64,000 nucleotides of DNA from assembly GCA_017307785.1 (NCBI GenBank), contig JAFKGI010000035.1, positions 1-64,000 on the forward strand, written 5' to 3'. The stretch comes from Vulcanimicrobiota bacterium. GTDB lineage: Bacteria; Vulcanimicrobiota; Xenobia; Xenobiales; JADMJV01. Of the stretch, positions 24,101 to 32,983 are shown in pieces (positions within the stretch are counted from its first letter, which is position 1; each line of letters begins with the position of its first letter). A program made the position numbers and the translations under genes. Below the pieces are notes generated by a model, which was given only the letters and a program-made list of their open reading frames with translations, had not been told where the DNA came from and searched no databases.

Positions 24101-24640
24101 ATGAATATCCCGTCCAACGGTTTTATGGTCAATACCGGCGCTCCGCTGCCTTTCGCCCCGCCTCCGCCTGGCGCGGCACCCATCCCCACGCCGCAGCCCG
24201 CCGCCGACAGTTGGACTCCCAGCGCCGCCCCGATGGGCGCTCCCGCCTATCAGCAGCCCACTTTCCAGGCCCAGCCCCAGACGCAAGCCCCGGCTCGCGA
24301 AGAGGGATATCAATTCGCCTGCTTCCGTCCGGAGAACTGGACCTATCCGTCGACCTTGACCAACAACACCTACACGCCCTCGGGCAGCAGCGGATCGAGC
24401 GACCCGCGCGCCGCCATGATGCGCCAGCGTGAGGACGCTTTCCAACAGAACCGCCGCAATATGACGGCGGGCTGGAACAATTACAGCCGCAACATCGTCG
24501 ACCCCAACCGCGGATACGGCGGCCAGGGCGTCAACGGCCAATACGGCAATCAGTATGGCAATGGTTACAACAACCAGAATCCCGGCAGCTACCTTTACGG
24601 GGGCGGCAACCCGAACGGAATGCGTCGGCCCTACTACTAA
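24101..24640 (+). CDS. Pro/Asn/Tyr-rich low-complexity protein
   Basis: This 179-residue protein begins MNIPSNGFMVNTGAP, then a Pro/Ala/Gln-rich half (to about residue 70), a short ordered-looking centre (EGYQFACFRPENWTYPS) and a Gly/Asn/Tyr-rich tail ending GMRRPYY. There is no Sec signal, membrane helix or domain. The sequence resembles secreted or surface matrix-type disordered proteins. It has a leaderless promoter identical in style to that of the FHIPEP gene, which may hint at co-regulation. The following gene also encodes a Pro-rich protein. Confidence 0.68.
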   Translation: MNIPSNGFMVNTGAPLPFAPPPPGAAPIPTPQPAADSWTPSAAPMGAPAYQQPTFQAQPQTQAPAREEGYQFACFRPENWTYPSTLTNNTYTPSGSSGSSDPRAAMMRQREDAFQQNRRNMTAGWNNYSRNIVDPNRGYGGQGVNGQYGNQYGNGYNNQNPGSYLYGGGNPNGMRRPYY

Positions 24641-24709
24641 ATCCGAATCGGGATCCCGGTCCCGGCCAGGCGGGTACCTTTCCCCGCAGTTTGGATGCCG
24701 CTTCGGGCC

Positions 24710-24715
24710 TATGCT
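24710..24715 (+). promoter_or_regulatory. -10 box of a leaderless promoter (Pro-rich lipoprotein)
   Basis: TATGCT is followed by GGTTCT and then ATG 24722. No Shine-Dalgarno sequence is present and the -35 region is weak. Confidence 0.5.
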
Positions 24716-24721
24716 GGTTCT

Positions 24722-25285
24722 ATGAGAAAAGCATGGATAGCCCTGACCCTGTTGGCGGCCGGGTGCAGCAGCTCACAGCCGGACATGGACGTCGTCACCA
24801 GCCACCAACGGCAAGAGCGGACCCAGGTGGTGGAGAACCGACGGGTGGAAGTCACCCCTTCTCTAGAGCTCGTCGGTGAGCCCCGACCGCTGCCGACCCC
24901 CGCCCAACCGCGGGTATTGGTGACTCCGCCTATCGTGCAGCCGTCCCCGGTCCAACCGCCGCAGCCCGCGAGTCGCCCCATGGCTCAAGCGGCTCCGCAG
25001 CAGCAGGAGCCTCCGAAACTCGAATTTCAAGTCGGCCCGCCGGTCGTGATCAATACGGTCCCCACACCGATTGCCACGCCGAGCCCGGTCTATCAGCCCC
25101 CGCCCCCCTCACCCGCGCCGACCCCGGCTTACGTGGCCCCCAGTGTGCCGCAGTATCAGGGGGTTTTGGAGACGGCAGACGGCATGAGCTACCAGAACGG
25201 GGGAGTGAACGGCACCACCGCGCCGCTTCTTCCTACTCCCACCCCGGCTCTACCTACGGCTGAGGGCTTTGAATACCGTCCTTAA
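24722..25285 (+). CDS. Pro-rich lipoprotein
   Basis: This 187-residue protein starts MRKAWIALTLLAAGCSSS; LAAGC is a clear lipobox, so it should be anchored in the envelope by the Cys. The mature part is a Pro/Gln/Val-rich extended chain with many PxP motifs (such as PPPPSPAPTPAYV), suggesting a periplasm-spanning stalk. No domain is seen. ATG 24722 is chosen over an upstream in-frame TTG/ATG because of the signal peptide and the TATGCT box. The 3' end overlaps that of the convergent glucanase gene by 32 nt. Confidence 0.75.
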   Translation: MRKAWIALTLLAAGCSSSQPDMDVVTSHQRQERTQVVENRRVEVTPSLELVGEPRPLPTPAQPRVLVTPPIVQPSPVQPPQPASRPMAQAAPQQQEPPKLEFQVGPPVVINTVPTPIATPSPVYQPPPPSPAPTPAYVAPSVPQYQGVLETADGMSYQNGGVNGTTAPLLPTPTPALPTAEGFEYRP

Positions 25286-26576
25286 GGGCGGACAGACGGC
25301 GAGTGAAGCCGAGTTTGCGCAGCCCATCCTGCACCTCAGGACATGACATGAACAGGCGCCAGAGCAGTCCGCTACGATAGTTCTCCATCATGACGACGAT
25401 CGGACCCTGGTCGATGGCCAGGTAGCGCTGGGGATACCAGTCGTCCTGTTCGCTGAAGGCGTCGTAGGGACCATAGGGGCCATAAATCTTCTCTCCCCAG
25501 TGGTGCATGGCCGCGCTGGCTTCGCGCGGTAAATAAGGAAAGGAAGACAGGGCCGCGGTGGGAGAGATGACGCCCAGGTCATCTCGCTCGGAGGGGGCGT
25601 GGGCGGCGTAGCCCTTGACCGAATAGCTGGCGGTCAGGCCCCAGTTGTCGGGTCCGTAGCCCTTGAATTTCTTGGGGTTCTTCACGCACCAGGCGTAGTT
25701 GATCTGGGCCTGATTGTGAGTTTCTTGTTGGTAGTCCGCGTATTTGTCCGAGAGTCCTCGTGGGTCCAGGCCCAGCCACGAGTAGTGGGCCCAGAAGAGC
25801 GGACCGCCGTTGACCGCGTCACCCTGATGGTGTAGCTGCAAGGGGATTCCCAGAGCCGGATGGGGATCGCGAATCTTGCCGTTTTCGGCCCAACCCTGGT
25901 GATACACCTCGGGGCTGACCGGGTGGGTCGGGGAAGAAGCGGCCAGCACATACATGATCATGCACTCGTTGTAGCCGTGCACCGGAAAGTTCATCTGCCA
26001 GGCGTAGTTGGGACTCCAGTGCCAGTAGAGCACGTTTTGCCCGTTGCGGAACCAGTCGAAATCGATATCTCGCCAGAGGGCGTCGAAGCGATTGGCTAAA
26101 GCTTTTTCGCGGGGCGAGCCGTCGCGAAAATACTGGCGCACGCAGAGCATTCCCTGAGCCAGGAAAGACGTCTCGACCAGGTCGCCGCCGTCGTCTTTTT
26201 TGCCGAACGGTTTCACCTTGCCGCTCGGGCCGTGAATCCAGTGCGGCCAGGCTCCGTGGAAGCGATCGGCCTTTTCCAGGTAGCCGGCGATGCGCTCGAA
26301 GCGCTCGACCGCTTCTTCCCGCGAGATGTAGCCGCGTTCGATTCCCGAGAGCAGGGCCATCAAGCCAAAGCCGCTGCCGCCAGTGGTGACCGTGTCCTGG
26401 TCGTTGTCGGGATAGACGTTGTCGCAGTGAATGCGCTCGCGGGCCAGGCCGCTGGTGGGTTCGGCTCCTTCCCAGAAATATTGGAAGGTCGATTTTTGCA
26501 CCCGCTCAAAAACCGGGTCTACTTCTTGGGCGGCCAGGGGGGCTGCCAGCAACAACAAGGCCAGGATTCGTTTCAT
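25254..26576 (-). CDS. Secreted GH144-like beta-glucanase (COG5368 glucoamylase-like family)
   Basis: This 440-residue protein has a cleavable signal peptide (MKRILALLLLAAPLAAQ) and an (alpha/alpha)-barrel enzyme core starting STFQYFWEGAEPTSGLARER, the family's characteristic opening. Other conserved blocks are TTGGSGFGLMALL, HWSPNYAWQMNFPVHGYNE and FWAHYSWLGLDP. The best-studied relatives are endo-beta-1,2-glucanases of GH144; some are annotated glucoamylases, so the linkage is not certain. It should act in the periplasm or outside the cell. ATG 26576 is preferred over the upstream ATG 26612 because the signal peptide starts there. Its 3' end overlaps a lipoprotein gene. Confidence 0.83.
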   Translation of the reverse strand: MKRILALLLLAAPLAAQEVDPVFERVQKSTFQYFWEGAEPTSGLARERIHCDNVYPDNDQDTVTTGGSGFGLMALLSGIERGYISREEAVERFERIAGYLEKADRFHGAWPHWIHGPSGKVKPFGKKDDGGDLVETSFLAQGMLCVRQYFRDGSPREKALANRFDALWRDIDFDWFRNGQNVLYWHWSPNYAWQMNFPVHGYNECMIMYVLAASSPTHPVSPEVYHQGWAENGKIRDPHPALGIPLQLHHQGDAVNGGPLFWAHYSWLGLDPRGLSDKYADYQQETHNQAQINYAWCVKNPKKFKGYGPDNWGLTASYSVKGYAAHAPSERDDLGVISPTAALSSFPYLPREASAAMHHWGEKIYGPYGPYDAFSEQDDWYPQRYLAIDQGPIVVMMENYRSGLLWRLFMSCPEVQDGLRKLGFTRRLSALKDGIQSPQP

Positions 26577-26680
26577 AAGGGCAGGCGGTTCGCGCCCCCG
26601 GGGCAAATTCATTTCTTAAGCGGAATCAACAAAGGGACATCAAAGATTTACATAGTTAACAAGGCGTTTACGCTGGGGGG

Positions 26681-26709
26681 ACTTGCGCCGCGGGTACGTG
26701 TGGCATAAT
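26681..26709 (+). promoter_or_regulatory. Possible sigma70-type promoter of the transglycosylase gene
   Basis: CATAAT (26704-26709) matches the -10 consensus at five of six positions; the region 17 nt upstream (ACTTGC) is a poor -35. Unlike the leaderless genes, this one has a 5' leader with GAGGAG 6 nt before ATG 26737. Confidence 0.45.
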
Positions 26710-26736
26710 CGACAAAACCCCCATGAGGAGATGGCA

Positions 26737-27777
26737 ATGATCAAACCCAATAACGTCGGGACTAACAGCCAGATCAAAGAAAAGCCTGCGGTTGCCAAAA
26801 AGGAACCAGCGACGGCCATCAAGCCTGCCGAAAAGAAGCCTGAGGCCAAACCGGTCGAGCTTTCCAAGGAGGCCAAGAGCGGCGAGAAGGCCGACACCAA
26901 GGGACTGACCGATGCCCTGGCCGGCAACTTTGGCGACGACAAGAAGCCCAAGGACGCCAAAGAGGGCGAGAAAGATCCCAAGACGGGCGAAACCAAAGCC
27001 AAGACCCCCGAAGAGAAGAAGCAAGTTCAACAGAAGATCGACAAGCTCAACAAAGAGCTCGAGGAAGCCAAGAAAAAGGGCGACCAGGAAGCGATCAAGC
27101 GCCTCACCGGCGAGATCGCCAATCTGCAGGGCCAGCTGGGTGACCCGGCCGGTAACAAGGGTGGCGATAACAAAGGCGGCACTCCTCCGGTGGACGGCGG
27201 AAACAATGGCGGCGCGGCTCCTGCCGGCGGCAACAACGGCGGTAACCAGGGTGGCGCGGCTCCGGCCGGTGGCAATCAGGGCGGTAACCAGGGCGGCGCA
27301 GCTCCGGCTGGCGGCAATCAGGGTGGCGCGGCTCCGGCCGGCGGGAACCAGGGTGCCGGTGGAGCCAACGAAGCGGGTGCGGGCCAGGGTGCCGGCGCCG
27401 GCAAGGAAGAGGTCGACCAGTTTATTCAGTTCGCGGCTCAGTCGTATGGTGCCGACCCGAAGGTGTTGAGCGAAATCGCCCGTCGCGAATCGAATTTCAA
27501 TACCGGTGACGTGGCCAACAACTGGGACAGCAACGCCAAGAAAGGCACGCCTTCCAAAGGCATGTTCCAGTTCATTGAACCGACCTTCAAGTCGATGATG
27601 CCGCAGGCCAAGGCCGCCAATCCCGGCGCCTGGCAGGGTGTCAGCGAAAACTGGACCGACTGGAAGGCGCAAGCCTTGACGACCGCCTGGGCCATCACCC
27701 ACGGCAAGGGTAGCCACTGGTCCACTTACCAATCGGCGATGAACACCGCGCGTGGAGGCGGCACTCAGAACGCCTAA
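26737..27777 (+). CDS. Lysozyme/lytic transglycosylase-like protein with Lys-rich and Gly-repeat leader
   Basis: This 346-residue protein begins MIKPNNVGTNSQ. An N-terminal Lys/Glu/Pro-rich region with a coiled-coil segment (KKQVQQKIDKLNKELEEAK) is followed by tandem GGNQGGAAPA repeats (about 150-225). The C-terminal SLT-like domain has EIARRESNFN, with the probable catalytic Glu, and SKGMFQFIEPTF, the GLMQ-type motif of transglycosylases that cleave peptidoglycan. There is no Sec signal despite an extracellular target, so export by another route or delivery to prey is possible. ATG 26737 has ideal spacing to GAGGAG; ATG 26731 overlaps it. A strong terminator follows. Confidence 0.8.
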   Translation: MIKPNNVGTNSQIKEKPAVAKKEPATAIKPAEKKPEAKPVELSKEAKSGEKADTKGLTDALAGNFGDDKKPKDAKEGEKDPKTGETKAKTPEEKKQVQQKIDKLNKELEEAKKKGDQEAIKRLTGEIANLQGQLGDPAGNKGGDNKGGTPPVDGGNNGGAAPAGGNNGGNQGGAAPAGGNQGGNQGGAAPAGGNQGGAAPAGGNQGAGGANEAGAGQGAGAGKEEVDQFIQFAAQSYGADPKVLSEIARRESNFNTGDVANNWDSNAKKGTPSKGMFQFIEPTFKSMMPQAKAANPGAWQGVSENWTDWKAQALTTAWAITHGKGSHWSTYQSAMNTARGGGTQNA

Positions 27778-27800
27778 AAGATCGGTTTTGTTCGTTGACG

Positions 27801-27827
27801 AAGGCGAGGGCGAGAGCCCTCGCCTTT
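27801..27827 (+). terminator. Rho-independent terminator after the transglycosylase gene
   Basis: A perfect 11-bp stem AAGGCGAGGGC (27801-27811)/GCCCTCGCCTT (27816-27826) with a GAGA tetraloop ends in a short T run, 24 nt after the stop codon. Confidence 0.85.
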
Positions 27828-27847
27828 GTGCTTGCTCGCGGCAATAT

Positions 27848-27914
27848 GTGCCTACGGGAGCGGCACTTTGTGCCTACCGGGGCAGCAACTTCGGCGCGGT
27901 GCCTACGGGGCGGC
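27848..27914 (+). repeat. Three short direct repeats GTGCCTAC-(C)GGGGCGGC
   Basis: Near-identical 16-17 bp units start at 27848, 27870 and 27899, in the gap between a terminator and the lectin gene. The unit period is uneven (22 and 29 nt). They could be binding sites for a regulator of the lectin gene, or decayed tandem repeats. No gene is visible in this 180-bp gap. Confidence 0.5.
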
Positions 27915-27957
27915 TCCGGCCTAGGAAGATCGGGGTTCTTAGAGGAAGTTTTGCCCT

Positions 27958-29487
27958 ATGAAGATGCTCAAGCGAATGTTGCTGACCACCCTGCTGTTGC
28001 CCGCTCTATCGGTCGCGGTCGACCTGCGGGGGCGAGCGGTGATCTGTGTGCTGGCGTCGGATAAGAGCACCTATCAGCAACTGAGCGGACTGATCGCCGA
28101 GCGGCGCGATGCGCTGAAGATCGGCTACAACGCGGCCACGGGCAAGGGCATCGTGATCTACGACAAGCAGGTCTCCCCCCAGGACCGCAAGCGGCTGGGG
28201 ATTGGCGACCAGGCGCTACCCTGCATGGCCATTGTGCGCATGTCGGCGGTGGCCAATCCCGAGAAAGTGCTGGGCAATCCACCGGCCATCCAGCGCAACA
28301 TGTCGTGCCTCTTTGAGGCCGATCTGATGATTTCGCGGCTTTTGAATATGGAGTCCGAGACTTATTGCGTTCAGCGAACCGGCCTGAGTCTCGATACGGT
28401 TCGCTACATTCGCAACCTGACCAGGCCGAATGCGAGTTTGCTCTACTGCGTGGGACGCAATGACGAGGAGGCCAATCAACTGGACCTGGCCTATCTGGTG
28501 GCCAGTACGCGGCGCAGCAAAACTCCACCGGCTTCCGTGCATGTATCTGAAGATGCCCTCAGTGACGATATTTTGGCGCGGCTGGGAGCTCCGCGTGGAA
28601 CCGCTCCATTTATGGCCGTGGTGAGCAATTCCGCCGACGGGAATCCGGTCTCCATCAAGCCCGATAGCCTGATCCGCAACATCACCGACATTCCTGGTTC
28701 GGCCGAAGCGATGGCCGTCTATCAGGAGTCTGGCTCGATGCCTACCTCGGTCACCAAGAAGGTACCGCCTATGGTGCTCGACCGGGGCAATGTGGAGAAT
28801 GGCGCGAGGGCTGGCGGTGGATTGAAGTATGCGCTGGAACTCAGCAATGTGCGTCCGGGTCCGGATGAGCGTCCGATTATGCAAGTCAGTGCCGTGCTCA
28901 AGAATGCCAGCGGGTTGGAAGTCACTCGCGATCAATCCAACATTTCGGTCAACGTCAAAGACTACAAAACTCGCTTGAACGGTCAGCTGAACTTGCCCTC
29001 CAGCCTGGCCTCCGGCGATTATACTCTGGAATTGGAAGTCACCGAGATTCTCTCGCTGCAGCGAACTTCGACTTCCCTGCCCGCTCGCATTGTCGGCGGC
29101 GGCGGCTCGACCGGAACCACCGGATCGACTTCCGGCAATCCGAATGTCATCACCCAGACGGATACCACCGATACGTTGCTGCCGGGACAGAGCATTATCG
29201 TCAAAGGTCGGCTGACCTCGCGCAATGGCAATTACTTCTTCGCCATTCAGGGTGACGGAAATCTAGTGATTTATAACGGCAATCAACCGGTCTGGCAAAG
29301 CGACACCCGCGCCTCGAAGGTGGTCTTTGGACTCGATTCCGACGGCTGGTTGCGCCTCAGAGACGAGGACGGCAAGACGGTCTGGAAGTCCAACACCGGC
29401 ACCGGCACTTCCCTGGTTATGCAGGACGACGGACGCCTCGTCATGTTCCGAGGCTCCAGCCCTATCTGGTCGGTGGGTAGACGGTGA
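27958..29487 (+). CDS. Exported protein with C-terminal bulb-type (B-type) lectin domain
   Basis: This 509-residue protein has a signal peptide (MKMLKRMLLTTLLLPALSVA). Residues 20-290 form an unrecognised alpha/beta region, about 300-390 look like an Ig-like beta-sandwich, and a Gly/Ser/Thr linker leads to a B-lectin domain (about 400-509). The latter carries the mannose-site motif QGDGNLVIY and diverged copies LDSDGWLRL and QDDGRLVMF, so perhaps one of three sugar sites is canonical. Such domains bind mannose-type glycans and occur in bacteriocins and adhesins. AGAGGAAG lies about 10 nt before ATG 27958. It is convergent with the subtilase gene, only 4 nt apart. Confidence 0.82.
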   Translation: MKMLKRMLLTTLLLPALSVAVDLRGRAVICVLASDKSTYQQLSGLIAERRDALKIGYNAATGKGIVIYDKQVSPQDRKRLGIGDQALPCMAIVRMSAVANPEKVLGNPPAIQRNMSCLFEADLMISRLLNMESETYCVQRTGLSLDTVRYIRNLTRPNASLLYCVGRNDEEANQLDLAYLVASTRRSKTPPASVHVSEDALSDDILARLGAPRGTAPFMAVVSNSADGNPVSIKPDSLIRNITDIPGSAEAMAVYQESGSMPTSVTKKVPPMVLDRGNVENGARAGGGLKYALELSNVRPGPDERPIMQVSAVLKNASGLEVTRDQSNISVNVKDYKTRLNGQLNLPSSLASGDYTLELEVTEILSLQRTSTSLPARIVGGGGSTGTTGSTSGNPNVITQTDTTDTLLPGQSIIVKGRLTSRNGNYFFAIQGDGNLVIYNGNQPVWQSDTRASKVVFGLDSDGWLRLRDEDGKTVWKSNTGTGTSLVMQDDGRLVMFRGSSPIWSVGRR

Positions 29488-29491
29488 CCTT

Positions 29492-30790
29492 TTAGTCTTT
29501 GATCTGGTCGGCGCGGGCTTTGTCGAGATGGAGTTCTTCGTGGAACTGGGTCCAGGCGCCGTTCTCGGCGATGGCTTGAAGCACGTGATGGCCTTCTTTG
29601 AACCAGGTATCGATCTCCAGTTGACGTTTGCCATCGAGGTTCGGGGCCATGCGCACCAGCTGGAATTCGTGGTCTTTGGTGCCGGGCAGGCCGAAGAAGG
29701 TGGAGTCCTGGTGGGCCTGAGCCATTTGCTGGGCGTCGGGGCTGGCCAGGTCGGTGATGAAGCCCGTTCCGATTTGATTCGAGATGTAAGCCTCGAGTTG
29801 TCCGTCGCCGATCAGCTGCTGGCCGTTGGAAGTGGCCAGGGTTTCTCCCTGGTTGACCTGATAGGAATCGAGTCCGGCCAATTTGTTTTCGAGTTGGAAG
29901 GGCGTGAGTTTGGGGTTCTTGTCTAATTCGCGCAGGATTTCGCCGGCCACGATGGGGGTGGCGAAAGAGGTGCCGCTGTTGACGCCGCTCTGTCCTTCGG
30001 CCGTGTTCCAGGCGATGTCTTCACCCAGAGCGCGCACCTCGATGCCGGCGTGGGGAGAATTGAGGCTGGATTCCTGGCCCTGAGCGTCGTTGGCTCCGAC
30101 CACGGTCGCGTAGTCGCAAACCAAAATGTTGCGGAAGGCGCTGGAACTGGCTTCCACGCCCATGTTTTCTAGCTGGCGTGCAAAGGCGCCGTGATTGCCG
30201 GCGGCCACCACATAAGTCACTCCCTGATTGTAGGCTTCGCGAGCGGCAAGCTGGTATTCCTGACGGGCCTTCTGTACCAACGGGTCTTTGCCGGCCACTG
30301 CATCGGCCTCATCCAGCAGAGCTTTGCAGACTTCGGTGGCGGTTGCCCCCGGCTGACCCAGCGTTTGAGCGACTCCCTGGCGAAACGCCTGATTGTTGAC
30401 CACGCCGTCGAACACCATTTCCAACTGACGAGCGGTGGTCTCTCCCTGCGACTGGCTGATGACCTGGACGGTCGGCTGCTCGTGCAGGATGGTCTGCAGA
30501 TTCTGGGCCGTGGCGGTATAGAAACCTGCCAGATTGCGGGCCGTCATGGTGCGAAAAGCGGTGACGAAGTCCAATTTATTTTCCTTGACCAGTTTGGTCA
30601 GATCGGCCTGAGGCGGCTCATTTTGCATGCGTTGAACCTGGTCGGGCGTCAGATCGCTGTGGCTGAGCAGTACCGATTCCACCGCCTGGCCGTGGGGGAA
30701 GCCGTTCGGATCTCCATCAAAATCGTCGAGCATGGCCAGACGAGGAGCGCGTTCCCTGGGTTCAGCGTAGCCGGTGGCAAGGATCTTCAT
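29492..30790 (-). CDS. Subtilisin-like serine protease without signal peptide or propeptide
   Basis: This 432-residue protein begins MKILATGYAEP. The S8 catalytic residues are visible: Asp in LAMLDDFDGD (about 22), His in NGFPHGQAVESVL (His33), oxyanion Asn in VVAAGNHGAF (about 199) and Ser in NSGTSFATPIVAG (Ser275). The Asp and His are only about 10 residues apart and the catalytic Asp is near the N-terminus, so there is no room for a signal or the usual inhibitor propeptide. A helical insertion lies between His and Asn. The C-terminal 130 residues match nothing I recognise. It is expressed from a leaderless TAGACT promoter. It is either intracellular or exported by a non-Sec system. Confidence 0.87.
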   Translation of the reverse strand: MKILATGYAEPRERAPRLAMLDDFDGDPNGFPHGQAVESVLLSHSDLTPDQVQRMQNEPPQADLTKLVKENKLDFVTAFRTMTARNLAGFYTATAQNLQTILHEQPTVQVISQSQGETTARQLEMVFDGVVNNQAFRQGVAQTLGQPGATATEVCKALLDEADAVAGKDPLVQKARQEYQLAAREAYNQGVTYVVAAGNHGAFARQLENMGVEASSSAFRNILVCDYATVVGANDAQGQESSLNSPHAGIEVRALGEDIAWNTAEGQSGVNSGTSFATPIVAGEILRELDKNPKLTPFQLENKLAGLDSYQVNQGETLATSNGQQLIGDGQLEAYISNQIGTGFITDLASPDAQQMAQAHQDSTFFGLPGTKDHEFQLVRMAPNLDGKRQLEIDTWFKEGHHVLQAIAENGAWTQFHEELHLDKARADQIKD

Positions 30791-30796
30791 AGCCGG

Positions 30797-30802
30797 AGTC
30801 TA
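30797..30802 (-). promoter_or_regulatory. -10 box of a leaderless promoter (subtilase)
   Basis: TAGACT on the minus strand is followed by CCGGCT and then ATG 30790. The -35 region is not recognisable. Confidence 0.55.
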
Positions 30803-30931
30803 TTTCAAGCCGCGCGCGCCTGTACGCACCAGGATGTTTCCTTTACGCCAAAATAGATCTCAAGAAAAGATGACATGTCGAAAGACTTGCAGAAAGGCGC
30901 CGCCTAGAATTTTGGAGGGGGACCCTTTATT

Positions 30932-32983
30932 TTGAGAAGGCTTAAAGCAATTCTTTTCGCGCTGCTGCTCATGTGCGGCATTTGCGCCATCGGCTGCGGC
31001 GGCAGCGACGACTCCGTCGTTTTCAACGGTTTCAACCGTGTCATCACCAGCCTGGCTGTTTCGCCCAAGCCCGTCACCAAGACGGCCGGACAGACCCAGC
31101 AGTTTACCGCCACCGCCACCGCTAACGACGGCACCACCATCGATGTTTCCAGCGCGGTCACCTGGACCAGCTCCAATCCGGCTGTCGTTACCGTTACCAA
31201 CACGGGTCTGGCCACCGCCGTCGCTCCCGGTAGCGCGGTCATCACCGCCAGCGGCGCCGGCTTCACCGACAACGCGGCTTTCACCGTGACCGGCGCCGGC
31301 ACGGCCGTCAACCTGATCGGTCTCAATGCCACCGGCACCGGACTGGTGCGCTTTACCAGCACCAATCCCGGCGCTCCCACCAACGTAAACATTACCGGCG
31401 TGGTGGCCGGCGATACCCTGGTCGGCATCGACGTGCGCCCGCAGAACCGCGTGCTCTACGGACTCGGCCGCAACAGCGCGACCGGCACCGTGCGTATCTA
31501 CGCCATCAACCCGGATAACGGCGTGGCCAACCCGGTGGGAGACAATCCTATTTCCTTTACAGCGGCCGACGGCGTCACCCCGGTGCCCGTCACCGGCACC
31601 GGCTTCGGATTTGACTTCAATCCCGCGGTGGACCGCATTCGCGTCACTACCAATACCTCTCAGAACTTCCGTCTCAATCCTAGCCTGGGAACCGCAGTCG
31701 ACGGTGACACAGTGGCCGCGGGCAACCAGATGGATGGTGCCACCAATGGCGGCAGCACCACCACCGATGCGGCTGCCTACACCAACAACCAGCCTAACAA
31801 TGGCGGCATCACCACCCTTTACACCCTGGATAGCGTTTCCCGTTCGCTCTACATCCAGAGCCCGCCCAACAACGGAACCCAGACGGGCGTACAGGCCATC
31901 ACCCTGGGTGGCAATCCGCTGACTTTCTCGGCAGCTAACGGCTTCGACATTCCGGCCGGGGTCAACGCGGCCGCCAGCAACGTGGCGCCGGCCTCCGGCT
32001 CCGGTCTGGCCGCTCTGACCGTGGGTGGTTCGAGCAACCTCTACAGTATCAATCTGCTCAACGGCCAGGCCACCCTGTTGGGGATCCTCAATACGAATTT
32101 GAGCGGTCTGACCATCCTTCCCGACGGCGCTGTGCCGGCTGTGGCTCTGGACGCCACCGGGACCAATCTGGTGCGCTTCAGCACGGCCACTCCCGGCACC
32201 ACGACCACGCAGGCCATCGCCACTGCCTCGCTGGCCGCCGGTGAGGAACTGGTGGGCATCGACTTCCGTCCGGCCACGGGCCAGCTCTACGGATTGGCCG
32301 TCAACGCCGCTGCCAATACGGCCACCGTCTACATCGTCGACCCGCAGACCGGAACCCTGACTCTGCCTACCGGGGCAACCCAGGGAGCCATCGCTTTTGT
32401 GGGCAACGACGGCGCAACCCCGGTCGATTTGCCGGACCCGGCCACCGTCGGCTACGGCGTGGACTTCAACCCGATGGTGGATCGCCTGCGCGTGGTCACC
32501 GGTTCCGGTTTGAACTTCCGCGTCAACCAGCTCAACGGCACGCCCGTCGACGGCAACGCCACTTTGGCCGGCGTCCAGACCGACGGGTCCATCAACGGCC
32601 TGACGACCACTGCAACGGGGGCAGGCTATGTGAACAACTTCGCCGGCGCGACCGTGACCACGCTCTATACGCTGGACGCGTCCACCGACAGCCTGTTTAT
32701 TCAGAACCCGCCCAACAACGGAACGCAGACCTCGCAGGTCCCGGTGACTATCGGAGGCTCTCCCGTCGACTTCACCGGCGTCAACGGGTTTGACATCGGT
32801 AGTAGTGTCGCCGTGACCACGGCCAATGCCGCTGCTACCGGTAGCGCTACGGCCGCCCTCACCATCGGCGGAGTCACCGGCCTCTACAACATCAACCTGA
32901 CCTCCGGAGCCGCCGTCAACGTCGGCAACATCGGAGCAGGCGTTACCGCGCTGCGCGGCCTGACCCTGGGCCAGGGACTGTAA
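30932..32983 (+). CDS. Lipoprotein with Big2 domain and two DUF4394 domains
   Basis: This 683-residue protein starts at TTG 30932 (MRRLKAILFALLLMCG), with lipobox CAIGC. A bacterial Ig-like (Big2) domain lies at about 38-120 (LAVSPKPVTKTAGQTQQFTA). Two tandem DUF4394 domains follow (about 130-395 and 405-683); both carry GIDxRPxxxxLYGL, GxDFNPxVDRxRVxT, NFRxN and TTLYTLD motifs, so the gene arose by an internal duplication. DUF4394 proteins are extracellular beta-rich proteins of unknown function. GGAGGGGG lies upstream, spaced rather far from TTG, and a TAGAAT box is at 30905-30910. A strong terminator follows the stop. Confidence 0.87.
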   Translation: MRRLKAILFALLLMCGICAIGCGGSDDSVVFNGFNRVITSLAVSPKPVTKTAGQTQQFTATATANDGTTIDVSSAVTWTSSNPAVVTVTNTGLATAVAPGSAVITASGAGFTDNAAFTVTGAGTAVNLIGLNATGTGLVRFTSTNPGAPTNVNITGVVAGDTLVGIDVRPQNRVLYGLGRNSATGTVRIYAINPDNGVANPVGDNPISFTAADGVTPVPVTGTGFGFDFNPAVDRIRVTTNTSQNFRLNPSLGTAVDGDTVAAGNQMDGATNGGSTTTDAAAYTNNQPNNGGITTLYTLDSVSRSLYIQSPPNNGTQTGVQAITLGGNPLTFSAANGFDIPAGVNAAASNVAPASGSGLAALTVGGSSNLYSINLLNGQATLLGILNTNLSGLTILPDGAVPAVALDATGTNLVRFSTATPGTTTTQAIATASLAAGEELVGIDFRPATGQLYGLAVNAAANTATVYIVDPQTGTLTLPTGATQGAIAFVGNDGATPVDLPDPATVGYGVDFNPMVDRLRVVTGSGLNFRVNQLNGTPVDGNATLAGVQTDGSINGLTTTATGAGYVNNFAGATVTTLYTLDASTDSLFIQNPPNNGTQTSQVPVTIGGSPVDFTGVNGFDIGSSVAVTTANAAATGSATAALTIGGVTGLYNINLTSGAAVNVGNIGAGVTALRGLTLGQGL

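Noticed and set aside
24649..24658. Palindrome CGGGATCCCG after the Pro/Asn-rich gene as a terminator
   Set aside because: It is only 10 bp with no loop and no T run on either strand; a chance restriction-type palindrome is enough to explain it.
26737..27777. Gly-rich tandem repeats considered as a CRISPR-like or mobile repeat
   Set aside because: The repeats keep the reading frame and encode GGNQGGAAPA protein repeats without spacers; they are a protein linker.
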